This document shows positions 1-6,373 of a stretch of 10,161 bases of DNA, in pieces. The stretch is from contig DNOQ01000426.1 of NCBI GenBank assembly GCA_003501665.1, forward strand, positions 1 through 10,161, in the 5' to 3' direction. Each line of letters begins with the position of its first letter. Positions within the stretch are counted from its first letter, which is position 1. A model generated the notes under the pieces. It was given only the letters and a program-made list of their open reading frames with translations, made no database searches and was not told the DNA's origin. The DNA comes from Bacteroidales bacterium. GTDB taxonomy: Bacteria > Bacteroidota > Bacteroidia > Bacteroidales > VadinHA17. The translations under genes and the position numbers were made by a program.

Positions 1-233
1 TTGTCTCCGTTATCACCGATTATCTGATCTATCCCGGTAACAACTGAAACAAGATGCAGGACTTCATTCCCGCTTAATGTCACCTCAGTGCCCTGAGTTA
101 TGTTCTCGACTTTAACAGATTCAACAGTTGTAGTAGCTCCTGTACCATTAAAATTTATCAGATAGTCCTGTGACTGAATAAACCTGATTGAGAAAAATAT
201 GAAAACCAACAGTGTACAGATCTTTTTTTTCAT
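1..233 (-). CDS. Secreted protein, N-terminal part only (runs off the left edge)
   Basis: The ATG at 231-233 opens a frame that stays open for 77 codons to the window edge, so only the N-terminus is visible. It starts MKKKICTLLVFIFFSIRFIQ, a basic start followed by a hydrophobic core, which is a typical Sec signal peptide, with cleavage likely around SQ-DYL. The mature start reads DYLINFNGTGATTTVESVKV and continues with ENITQGTEVTLSGNEVLHL. From memory, this style (YLI-F-GTGA-TTV-SV-VEN-TQGT) is common at the mature N-terminus of large Bacteroidota surface proteins that end in a type IX secretion sorting domain. The C-terminus is out of view, so the sorting signal, any catalytic domain and the true function cannot be judged. 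The coding start and the signal peptide are well supported; type IX export is inference. Confidence 0.75.
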   Translation of the reverse strand, partial: MKKKICTLLVFIFFSIRFIQSQDYLINFNGTGATTTVESVKVENITQGTEVTLSGNEVLHLVSVVTGIDQIIGDNGD

Positions 234-514
234 AAGAATATGTATTGAGTTTAAGTAAGATTATCCATTCAGGAGACTTTCCTTTAACAGAAGGTATTCT
301 TAATAATTACACTAATATAATACTTCCTTCAGTTGCAGCCATATGAATTTGATAGACTTTTTTAAAATTTTGATCAATAATCATATTTTAAGAATGTAAA
401 TGGAGAAAAATCACAGGACAGATTATTCCATATTTTTTAAACCATCTTCCAGTTTACAGATTCTCTCTAAATCGCTGATCAATTCAAGGTTAGATATTTC
501 AAACCCCTTGTCTG

Positions 515-559
515 CAAAGAAAAAGCCCTTGCCGCGAAACGGTGAGGGATTTTTCTTTG
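515..559. repeat. Long palindromic hairpin repeat, copy A
   Basis: The outer arms are caaagaaaaa (515-524) and tttttctttg (550-559), perfect reverse complements. After one mismatched base on each side comes the inner stem, cccttgccg (526-534) pairing with cggtgaggg (540-548) through two G-T wobbles, closed by a cgaaa loop. The inner part and right arm (526-559) recur on the opposite strand at 4234-4267 with 32 of 34 bases identical. A GC stem flanked by T runs on either strand also resembles a bidirectional terminator, but no gene converges here. A small dispersed palindromic (REP/MITE-like) element is the better reading. Confidence 0.75.
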
Positions 560-573
560 TTAAGCTCCCCCCT

Positions 574-608
574 GAGGATCAAGCCGAGTGAAACGAGGCT
601 TAATCCTC
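574..608. repeat. Hairpin next to copy A
   Basis: gaggatcaagcc (574-585) pairs with ggcttaatcctc (597-608), 11 of 12 positions, around the loop gagtgaaacga. It lies 14 bases beyond the copy A palindrome and is probably part of the same repeat cluster. There is no T run after the right arm, so it is not a classic terminator. Confidence 0.55.
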
Positions 609-685
609 CATACTTTTCAACCCAAATCGCTCAGAGAATCATGAACACAGCGGGCAATCCTGCCTTCATCGACCTCTCCCTAAAT

Positions 686-706
686 CCCTCTCCCGGGGGG
701 AGAGGG
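686..706. repeat. GC-rich perfect hairpin in an A/T-rich spacer
   Basis: ccctctccc (686-694) and gggagaggg (698-706) are exact reverse complements around a GGG loop. From memory, CCCTCTCCC-type palindromes of this kind are scattered in intergenic regions of many bacteria. The composition contrasts with the A/T-rich flanks. There is no adjacent T run and no gene end to terminate. Confidence 0.6.
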
Positions 707-897
707 ACTTACACATAAGGGTATATAGAATATTTCTGTAATATATCAGGAGGCAGACTGAGCTTTTTAGAATTACCGCAAGCTGCAGCATCACTTTCAG
801 GAGTTGAACTCACCATTCTATATGTTGCCACCTTCATCGGTGGTAATACTTTGATTGAGACCCGGATGGAAGTCTATTCAGCAATTATCATGATTAG

Positions 898-2127
898 TTA
901 TTTTATTTTGTATACCATTAGTGCATCGCCATGCCTGATATAAAGCCTACCCTTATTAATTACAGGGTGTGCCCAGTGCTGGTCTGAGCCAAGAGGTACT
1001 TTAAAACTGCTTAATACAGTAAATGATGAAGGATCCGCCGAAATCAATGCCATATCTCCTTTCTCACTATAACAATACATTTTCCCATCTGCCATTATAA
1101 TATTCCCATCCCAGAATTTATTGGAAGAATACAGAATCTTACCTGTTGCGGTATTGATACAGCACCATAAACCTTTCCTGTACATCGATCCGTATATATG
1201 ACCATCTGTTACTATAATACCTCCCATAAGGTTTTTAAAGTCTTCGTTTCGCCATAAAGTGGATACACTTTTACCATCGTCAGACAGTTTCAGAGCAACC
1301 AGACCAAAATTGGTTTTAGCATTGTCGCTGGAACAATAAATAATTCCGTTTAAATAGACCGGGGTATTAGCATGTATCTTATTTGTTTGAAACTGATCAA
1401 CCTTCCAATAAAACTGTCCGGTAACCGCATCTACGCCCACAATCGATTCAGCTGTCATAGTAATAATGAGTTTAGTATTATTGTGTTTGACCAAGATTGG
1501 TGAGCAATAAGCAGATGGTTGGCGGTTTCCAGTGCTGGTCCAGATGGTTGTTCCGGTTAACCTGTTAAGAGCAACAATATTATTTTCAATGCCTCCGGGG
1601 GTGCAAAAGAGTATATCTCCATCTATCAGAACTGACTCAGCAATTCCCCAAGTATTATTTCTTCCAGCGAACTTCTTCACCATATCTATTGACCATACCA
1701 GGTCACCGTTATTGGCTTTGAAGCAGAAAACAACTCCTTGTCCGCTTATGAAATAAACAAGGTCGTCAACTATTGTCGGAGTAGATCGTGGCCCTGTATA
1801 GTTTGCATGCCATTCAAGACCATAGTTTTTTTCCCATAGGAGCTTCCCGTTGAAATCAAATGCGTACAGAACTCCAGTTTTGTCAGGCATGCCCAATATA
1901 AACAGTTTATCTTTACCGATTCCGACATTACCATGTCCGGCACCCAGTCCTTCAAAAGACCATAATAATTCCGGACCTTGAACAGGCCACTTTTGAAGCA
2001 ACCCACTTTCAGTATAAATTCCATTGCGGCCTGGTCCACGCCATTGAGAGCTTTGACAGTAAACAATGGTACCTGTTGCGACGCAGAATAATGTTGATAA
2101 AACTAATTTTGTGAAAATTGTTTTCAT
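898..2127 (-). CDS. Secreted PQQ-type beta-propeller (BamB-like) protein
   Basis: The protein has 409 residues from the ATG at 2127. The frame is open back to a TTG at 2160, but the internal ATG gives a clean signal peptide (MKTIFTKLVLSTLFCVATGT, then IVYCQ) and is preferred. Cleavage is probably after YC or YCQ, and there is no proper lipobox. The mature start has the WRGPGRNG motif (about residues 29-36), known from PQQ-binding-like beta-propeller proteins of Bacteroidota and Planctomycetes. Repeated blade-like units follow, with phrases such as LYAFDFNGKLLWEKN, VFCFKANNGDLVW, IVALNRLTGTTIWTS and VGVDAVTGQFYWKVD, matching the A-x-D-x-x-TG-x-x-x-W pattern of PQQ_2 repeats. No dehydrogenase domain or haem motif is attached, so it is more likely a non-enzymatic periplasmic or surface scaffold or binding protein than a quinoprotein enzyme. 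Its ligand is unknown. The following minus-strand gene is more than 660 bases away, so it is probably the last gene of its transcript. Confidence 0.88.
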   Translation of the reverse strand: MKTIFTKLVLSTLFCVATGTIVYCQSSQWRGPGRNGIYTESGLLQKWPVQGPELLWSFEGLGAGHGNVGIGKDKLFILGMPDKTGVLYAFDFNGKLLWEKNYGLEWHANYTGPRSTPTIVDDLVYFISGQGVVFCFKANNGDLVWSIDMVKKFAGRNNTWGIAESVLIDGDILFCTPGGIENNIVALNRLTGTTIWTSTGNRQPSAYCSPILVKHNNTKLIITMTAESIVGVDAVTGQFYWKVDQFQTNKIHANTPVYLNGIIYCSSDNAKTNFGLVALKLSDDGKSVSTLWRNEDFKNLMGGIIVTDGHIYGSMYRKGLWCCINTATGKILYSSNKFWDGNIIMADGKMYCYSEKGDMALISADPSSFTVLSSFKVPLGSDQHWAHPVINKGRLYIRHGDALMVYKIK

Positions 2128-2291
2128 AATATCTGTCTTTGTTTTCGAAAAGTTCTTCAAATCCCTTTTAACAGGTTTAAGATTTTATAATGGAAAGAAT
2201 ACCACTAATTGCACATGGTTAAGTATGATCAAATCCAATAAGCATGAGTATTAAACTTATGCAGTACTAATGACGTGATCGGAAAATTATT

Positions 2292-2606
2292 CTAGCAAAT
2301 CCTGGGCGGTTGCCAGACAGTGAGGTAATAACTTTGAATCAGAAAGGTTCCCTTGAAAAGCGGAGTCTGACAAAGTTCCTCGATTGGAGGAATATCTGGT
2401 GAATGACAAATCTGGTCCTCATTTAGAGAATCAATATCCTGACAAATACAAATTTCATCATTGCAGGTGCATAAAGAAACTTCGGTGTTAACAGGACTAA
2501 TGCTGTAAAATGAAAAGGCATTTATACCGGCGCAGAAAAAAAACGTCATTATAAAAAAAATTTTGAAAATCAATAACCATCCTCTTTTCATGGCAGCAAA
2601 AGTCAT
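2292..2606 (-). CDS. Small cysteine-rich exported protein, unknown function
   Basis: This is a 104-residue frame with an ATG at 2606 and a second ATG at 2591 (residue 6). The second start gives the more typical signal peptide, MKRGWLLIFKIFFIMTFFFC; neither has a good ribosome binding site. After the hydrophobic segment (about residues 11-30) come seven cysteines, at residues 46, 48, 53, 55, 67, 79 and 104. Four of them sit in a tight CTC-NDEI-CIC cluster within acidic sequence. The C-terminus is YYLTVWQPPRIC, so the protein ends on a cysteine. The pattern could support metal binding or a disulfide-rich fold in the periplasm. I do not recognise a named family. It lies between the propeller gene and the ATPase on the same strand, with 164 and 190 bases to each, so an operon is not evident. 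The signal peptide and non-random cysteine spacing argue that it is real. Confidence 0.6.
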   Translation of the reverse strand: MTFAAMKRGWLLIFKIFFIMTFFFCAGINAFSFYSISPVNTEVSLCTCNDEICICQDIDSLNEDQICHSPDIPPIEELCQTPLFKGTFLIQSYYLTVWQPPRIC

Positions 2607-2762
2607 ATTTATTTAATTAATCGAGAAAAAAATCCTGTTAATAATTGTTAAATAATACAGTGCACAGAGCACAATTAAGAAATAGAAACATAAGTCACAT
2701 TCGAATAGTAATAACTGTATTGATGATCTTATTGACAGTTACTATTAAATGAGGATTAAGAG

Positions 2763-2778
2763 TGGGTGTTCTCACCCA
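2763..2778 (-). terminator. Possible terminator hairpin after the ATPase gene
   Basis: tgggtg (2763-2768) and caccca (2773-2778) form a 6-bp stem with a TTCT loop, 18 bases beyond the ATPase stop codon on the minus strand. On that strand it is followed by CTCTTAA, not a true T run, so intrinsic termination is uncertain. A second perfect dyad, aaggat/atcctt (2792-2805), overlaps the stop codon itself. Confidence 0.35.
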
Positions 2779-2796
2779 TATTTTATTAAATAAGGA

Positions 2797-3933
2797 TCAA
2801 TCCTTGTAATGATACTCAAGCCATCTTGATAGGAACACATCATAGACCTGCCATTTGTCCCGGTCAAGAACGATCATCTCTTTATCAGCCAGGGCTTTCA
2901 GTGAGGTTGATACAGAACTGGCACTTGTCAGGTCATTCCTGCTGATGAAGTTCCCTGATGTTGGTTGTGTAATACCGTCTTCCACAGCGATTGCCTTTAA
3001 AAGGCGGAACTGATGCGGAGACAGAAGATTCCTGTAATTAATGAACTGGGGTTCAAAGTCAGTCAATATCTGATGAAATAAATTGTTTACATCCGAATCA
3101 GTTATTGCAGATCCTCTTTTCATATACAGATGATTGAAGACATACTGGACATAATATGTATGAAGCCTGGTCCAGACAAATACTTTTAAAATCAAATCAT
3201 CTTCTATCTTCCTTTTACCATTACTGAATAAATCCTGAACAAATGTCCTGTAATCATTTTCTTGTATCCTGTCAAGATACATCAATTCTGTACTCTGGTA
3301 AAATGGCTTTTCGGGCAACATGAACATATTCTCAAGCATATGCTTGCTGCTACCCGAAAATATGTATGGTACAGCCGGATATTCCTGTATAACCGATCTT
3401 AGTACTGCTTCAATATTTTTCTCGGGGTATTTGCCTATCTGCTGGAATTCATCAAACATAAAGACAATATCGTGTTTAATTTCCGATATCAACCTGAGAA
3501 TCTGCTCCAATCCGGATTTGAGTCCTGAAGCTGATTCCACTTTAAGCTCAAGTGAAGGTTCGCCCGTTAACGGATCCACCGTCAAACGGGGACGAAGAGA
3601 TGACATGAAGCCAAGCATTCGCTCAAGAAAATTCCTCTCATTCTTGCGGATCCTGTAAAGTACGGATGCGATGGAATTCAACATTTCATTACCGTTCATC
3701 GTCGGCAGCAGATCCACATAAATTACTGTAAACTCCTTAGATGATTGTTCAAGCTGATATTTAACATGTTTGAGGAGCCCGGTCTTGCCCATCCTCCTTA
3801 ATGAAATCAGGGTCAGGTTCCTTCCCGAAGATATCGCATCAAGTATTCTTTTTGTCTCCTCTGCCCTGTCGCAAAAATAGTCGGGACAAAGATAGCCCCT
3901 GGTAATAAATGGATTGGTAATTCCAGTTTTCAT
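2797..3933 (-). CDS. STAND/MNS-type AAA ATPase with C-terminal winged helix
   Basis: The protein has 378 residues from the ATG at 3933; a TTG three codons upstream lies inside a tandem repeat and is not preferred. The N-terminus (CPDYFCDRAEETKRI, about 16-30) is the usual entry motif of Bacteroidota members of the archaeal-ATPase-like family (AAA ATPase_2, MNS clade). Walker A is at 44-51, SLRRMGKT, with the first conserved glycine replaced by serine and the RR-x-GKT form typical of this clade. Walker B is at about 156-162, IVFMFDE, with D161 and E162. A sensor-like YIFSGSS follows at about 190-196. Residues from about 304 to the end (LSPHQFRLLKAIA ... WQVYDVFLSRWL) fit a winged-helix domain. 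There are no membrane segments, so it should be cytoplasmic. Family members are thought to act as nucleotide switches with partners. No partner or nuclease gene is adjacent, and its job here is unknown. The gene stands alone, with a repeat-rich spacer upstream. Confidence 0.9.
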   Translation of the reverse strand: MKTGITNPFITRGYLCPDYFCDRAEETKRILDAISSGRNLTLISLRRMGKTGLLKHVKYQLEQSSKEFTVIYVDLLPTMNGNEMLNSIASVLYRIRKNERNFLERMLGFMSSLRPRLTVDPLTGEPSLELKVESASGLKSGLEQILRLISEIKHDIVFMFDEFQQIGKYPEKNIEAVLRSVIQEYPAVPYIFSGSSKHMLENMFMLPEKPFYQSTELMYLDRIQENDYRTFVQDLFSNGKRKIEDDLILKVFVWTRLHTYYVQYVFNHLYMKRGSAITDSDVNNLFHQILTDFEPQFINYRNLLSPHQFRLLKAIAVEDGITQPTSGNFISRNDLTSASSVSTSLKALADKEMIVLDRDKWQVYDVFLSRWLEYHYKD

Positions 3934-3961
3934 GTTACGCAATTTACGTTACGCAATTTAC
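3934..3961. repeat. Two perfect 14-bp tandem repeats at the ATPase start
   Basis: gttacgcaatttac occurs twice head to tail (3934-3947 and 3948-3961), followed by gta, the beginning of a third unit. The first unit directly touches the ATG of the minus-strand ATPase gene, so the repeats occupy its leader and would include any ribosome binding site. On the coding strand the unit reads gtaaattgcgtaac and is partly dyad-symmetric. It could be an operator or simply a slippage duplication. Confidence 0.8.
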
Positions 3962-4003
3962 GTAATTAATTATTAATTCAAAATATTTCGCATTGATATT
4001 TAT

Positions 4004-4345
4004 TTAAATTTCTGAACCGGCCATTTCTTCCGACGCGTTGGCCCGTATATTCCTTTGCTCCAATTTGCTAAGCGCTTCCCCCTGATGATCACGAGCAAAG
4101 TCCGCTGACAACGATTGCCGTGTCGGACGAAGGGGGTAATCCTGTCCAATCAGAAAATGGGCAAAGTTATTCAGTCGTCCCCTGACGATTTTGTCAAGAC
4201 AGATACATCCCCGGTCCAACCATATAAAACAATCAAAGAAAAAACCCTCACCGATTCGCGGCAAGGGAATTTTGTTTGTAGTCCGAATGAGCTTGCTCAC
4301 ATGAAAGACAGATATAATTAAGAACCTGATGAGCGAGGCGAATTA
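4004..4345. repeat. Repeat-like spacer element between ATPase and hydrolase genes
   Basis: This spacer is visibly richer in GC than its flanks. It contains the second copy of the 34-bp hairpin repeat (4234-4267) and a small hairpin, tcgtc/gacga (4175-4188). Frames on both strands are open: 98 codons on the minus strand (4004-4300) and 68 on the plus strand (4115-4321). The minus-strand frame reads through the hairpin as IPLPRIGEGFFF, the same reading that copy A gives in the left spacer (PLPRNGEGFFF). Two translations that match only because a DNA palindrome is shared point to a dispersed repeat, not a gene. The left boundary is arbitrary; the right end (gagcgaggcgaattaag, near 4332-4348) resembles repeat ends seen in this kind of spacer. 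Confidence 0.55.
4234..4267 (-). repeat. Palindromic hairpin repeat, copy B
   Basis: On the minus strand this reads cccttgccg, loop cgaat, cggtgaggg, then tttttt-ctttg. It matches copy A (526-559) at 32 of 34 bases in the opposite orientation; one difference is in the loop and the other in the base after the stem. The outer left arm of copy A is degraded here. It lies 94 bases downstream of the hydrolase stop on the hydrolase's coding strand, and a GC stem followed by six T residues could also serve as its Rho-independent terminator. Confidence 0.7.
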
Positions 4346-4360
4346 AGGGCATTTTTATTA

Positions 4361-6148
4361 TTAATTGTCCGTTCTTAACGCTGTATAAATTCCGTCAACA
4401 CTTTTAAAATTTAATGTCCCGTTCTTCCTGTCATATTTCACATTAAAATCTTTAAAGCCTCCGTATCTGAAACCATCAACAAAGTATTCATCTTTATTTA
4501 CCGGGATAAGTTTTACGGTCTTAACATTACACTTTGGCAAAATTTTCAGGATATAAAATCCGTTGATCAATCCCTGTTCATTGAAAGAAAGCTGCATGAT
4601 CATTTCCGACCTCTCAAGATGGCAAACTAATTTATAGTCTGCACCATATGGTTTCACCTCCTTCTCATAAATATTCGAGGAAATACACTGCCCGTCATGA
4701 GATACCACTTTCTCCCAGAAATTCATTATTGCCGTAAAGCCTTTTTCATTGAAAAAACCATGCTGCAACTCCTCTGTGGCATATTTACCGAGACCATCAA
4801 AGTTATTTTCGAGGATTGAAGATGTGAATTTCCTGCAGACCATATAATTACTGGTTGATTCGTTAATATCCCTGTAGAGATTGTAATTAAATAAGGTGAA
4901 ATCACTGTTTGGATTTGCTGAGAGAAATAGCGAATCATTTTTAAACGAAACATTTATGTAATGATCATCATCAAGCCTGTAATTTCCGGCATGATTCCTG
5001 GTTGCCTTTCCTCCGGGTACCGGCAGGCAGGCAACAGTGTTTCCATTCATGATCCTTATTATATCACAGGCAATTTCATCAACAAAGGAGAAATTAACAG
5101 AGCTCAGTCCGCTTTTGGTATAATCTCTTACAAGGTTGGATAATACTATTATGGTAAGATCCTCATCAGGCGCGTAACTGATACGTGTGGAAAACCCCCA
5201 GATGCTTCCGCAATGCGAATAAAAGTCGTGCCCGTCAATTACCTCTTTTTGCCATCCGGCTGTCCACAAGATATTGCCCCTGTTAATATCAATGCAGGTG
5301 TCAATCATCAGGTTCAGGGTTTGTCCGGAAAACAGACTGCACGAGAAGACAGCCTTTACAAATTTATACAGATCAGGAGTTGATGAATATAATCCGGCAG
5401 CCCCGACAAACCAGGATGGATTGACTTCATCCTTTACCGGAATAATTTTATCTGTACCGATTCCGAAATAACCTACAGCATGTGGCCTGGGTAAATTCCC
5501 TTGTCCGGATGTCTCAGTCATCCCTGCTTCAGAAAAAACTGACTTTTCCAGATAACTCAGGTAGTCCATCCCGCTGGCTTTCTCAATGATATATGCCAGA
5601 AGTATATAGCCATAATTATTATAATCATATCTCTCTCCGGGCTTACTCTTGAGTTTTGTTCCCCTGTGACTGTCGATCAGCTGTTCCAGAGTAACGATCT
5701 CTTTGTCGGGATGTGTTGATTTTTCTTTGCTGAAGTCATCGCTGTGAGCAATATTTGCTGCCATACCTGATGTATGATTGAGAAGGTTCAGGATGGTAAG
5801 ACTGTCAGTTTTGTCATTAATAAATCCGGGTATATATTTATCAACCCTGTCGTATACACTTAATTTACCTTCCTCGTGAAGTTTGAATATCGCAGTGGCT
5901 GTAATTGCTTTGGTAACTGAGGCCAGACTGAACAAGGTTCCTGTATCGTTTTTAATTTGCCTGTCCTTATCAGCAAATCCATAGCTTTTCCCGAAAATTA
6001 TTTTACCTTGCCGCGCAACTAAAACATTTCCCCAGAACCTGTTGTAGGCGAAATATCCGTCAATCAGGTCGGATATGGTCTGGGCTCTGCCACTGTTACT
6101 GATCATGATCATGATTATGGTCAGAATAACTAATGCCTTTTTTTTCAT
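4361..6148 (-). CDS. Secreted serine hydrolase, class C beta-lactamase / PBP4* fold
   Basis: The protein has 595 residues from the ATG at 6148; a TTG at 6157 extends it by three residues but gives no advantage. MKKKALVILTIIMIMISNSG followed by RAQT is a Sec signal peptide with cleavage after RAQ. The N-terminal domain (about 27-370) is a beta-lactamase-family fold (PF00144). Counting from the TTG frame, the nucleophile motif S80-V-T-K83 lies in LFSLASVTKA, the second motif Y179-N-N181 in ERYDYNNYGY, and the third H315-C-G317 in YSHCGSIWGF, in the place of HSG or KTG. All catalytic residues are present, so an active enzyme is expected. The C-terminal 200 or so residues form a second beta-rich domain, as in many Bacteroidota family members. 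These enzymes usually act as periplasmic esterases, peptidases or peptidoglycan-related hydrolases; the substrate is unknown and antibiotic resistance should not be assumed. The gene is divergent from the kinase-regulator operon. Confidence 0.93.
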   Translation of the reverse strand: MKKKALVILTIIMIMISNSGRAQTISDLIDGYFAYNRFWGNVLVARQGKIIFGKSYGFADKDRQIKNDTGTLFSLASVTKAITATAIFKLHEEGKLSVYDRVDKYIPGFINDKTDSLTILNLLNHTSGMAANIAHSDDFSKEKSTHPDKEIVTLEQLIDSHRGTKLKSKPGERYDYNNYGYILLAYIIEKASGMDYLSYLEKSVFSEAGMTETSGQGNLPRPHAVGYFGIGTDKIIPVKDEVNPSWFVGAAGLYSSTPDLYKFVKAVFSCSLFSGQTLNLMIDTCIDINRGNILWTAGWQKEVIDGHDFYSHCGSIWGFSTRISYAPDEDLTIIVLSNLVRDYTKSGLSSVNFSFVDEIACDIIRIMNGNTVACLPVPGGKATRNHAGNYRLDDDHYINVSFKNDSLFLSANPNSDFTLFNYNLYRDINESTSNYMVCRKFTSSILENNFDGLGKYATEELQHGFFNEKGFTAIMNFWEKVVSHDGQCISSNIYEKEVKPYGADYKLVCHLERSEMIMQLSFNEQGLINGFYILKILPKCNVKTVKLIPVNKDEYFVDGFRYGGFKDFNVKYDRKNGTLNFKSVDGIYTALRTDN

Positions 6149-6373
6149 GATTTCCAAATTTTAAAGGTTTTGCTTTTTTACAGGCAAAATAATTTAATGG
6201 CCTAATAATAAGAAAATTACTTATTCCAACATATCTGAATTCTATACAACTGCTTAATTTTCCAGCACGATAACACTTCAAATAATCAGGAATCAATTTC
6301 ACATAGAATAAATGGTGGTTCAGATAAATAATATTCTTTTCTTGTTTATTTACCATACTATTACATTTGTTAA
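6149..6373. promoter_or_regulatory. Divergent promoter region between hydrolase and kinase genes
   Basis: This 225-base A/T-rich interval must hold the promoters for the leftward hydrolase and the rightward kinase-regulator operon. On the plus strand, tacatttg (6362-6369) matches the Bacteroidota -7 consensus TAnnTTTG, with a TTG at 6342-6344 as a possible -33 element, 17 bases upstream. If that promoter is used, transcription would begin at about the first ATG (6374) and translation would have to use the second ATG (6392). No clear match to the consensus was found for the hydrolase direction. Confidence 0.4.

Larger units (their letters stand above)
234..897. other. Repeat-rich intergenic spacer without a convincing gene
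   Basis: These 664 bases separate two minus-strand genes. The left part (234-510) is A/T-rich and probably holds the promoter of the secreted-protein gene that starts at 233. From 515 onward the spacer is a string of palindromes: a long hairpin at 515-559, a second at 574-608, and a GC-rich one at 686-706. The stretch 740-890 is open on both strands for about 45 codons but lacks a gene-like start or context. A 63-codon ATG frame at 400-591 runs straight through the first two hairpins and shows no protein-like features. I read the whole as intergenic DNA colonised by dispersed repeats. Confidence 0.6.

Noticed and set aside
400..591. 63-codon plus-strand frame
   Set aside because: It reads through the palindrome at 515-559 and the next hairpin, has no ribosome binding site or protein features, and its end translation recurs elsewhere only because the DNA repeat does.
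1770..2066. 98-codon minus-strand frame inside the propeller gene
   Set aside because: It is an alternative frame of a strongly supported coding sequence with WRGP and blade repeats.
898..2127. PQQ-dependent dehydrogenase
   Set aside because: The protein has propeller repeats only, with no dehydrogenase-specific active-site region or haem-binding CxxCH, and is shorter than quinoprotein dehydrogenases.
3320..3658. 112-codon plus-strand frame
   Set aside because: It is antisense to the ATPase gene, whose Walker motifs and winged helix are in the other frame.
3934..3961. CRISPR array
   Set aside because: There are only two 14-bp units, directly adjacent without spacers, and no cas genes.
4004..4300. 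98-codon minus-strand frame
   Set aside because: It lies wholly in the repeat-like spacer, includes the copy B hairpin, lacks a recognisable domain, and competes with an open frame on the other strand.
4361..6148. Antibiotic-resistance beta-lactamase
   Set aside because: The fold and catalytic motifs are of the broad class C/PBP4* family, but the long C-terminal domain and HCG third motif fit the general serine hydrolases of Bacteroidota; resistance cannot be inferred.
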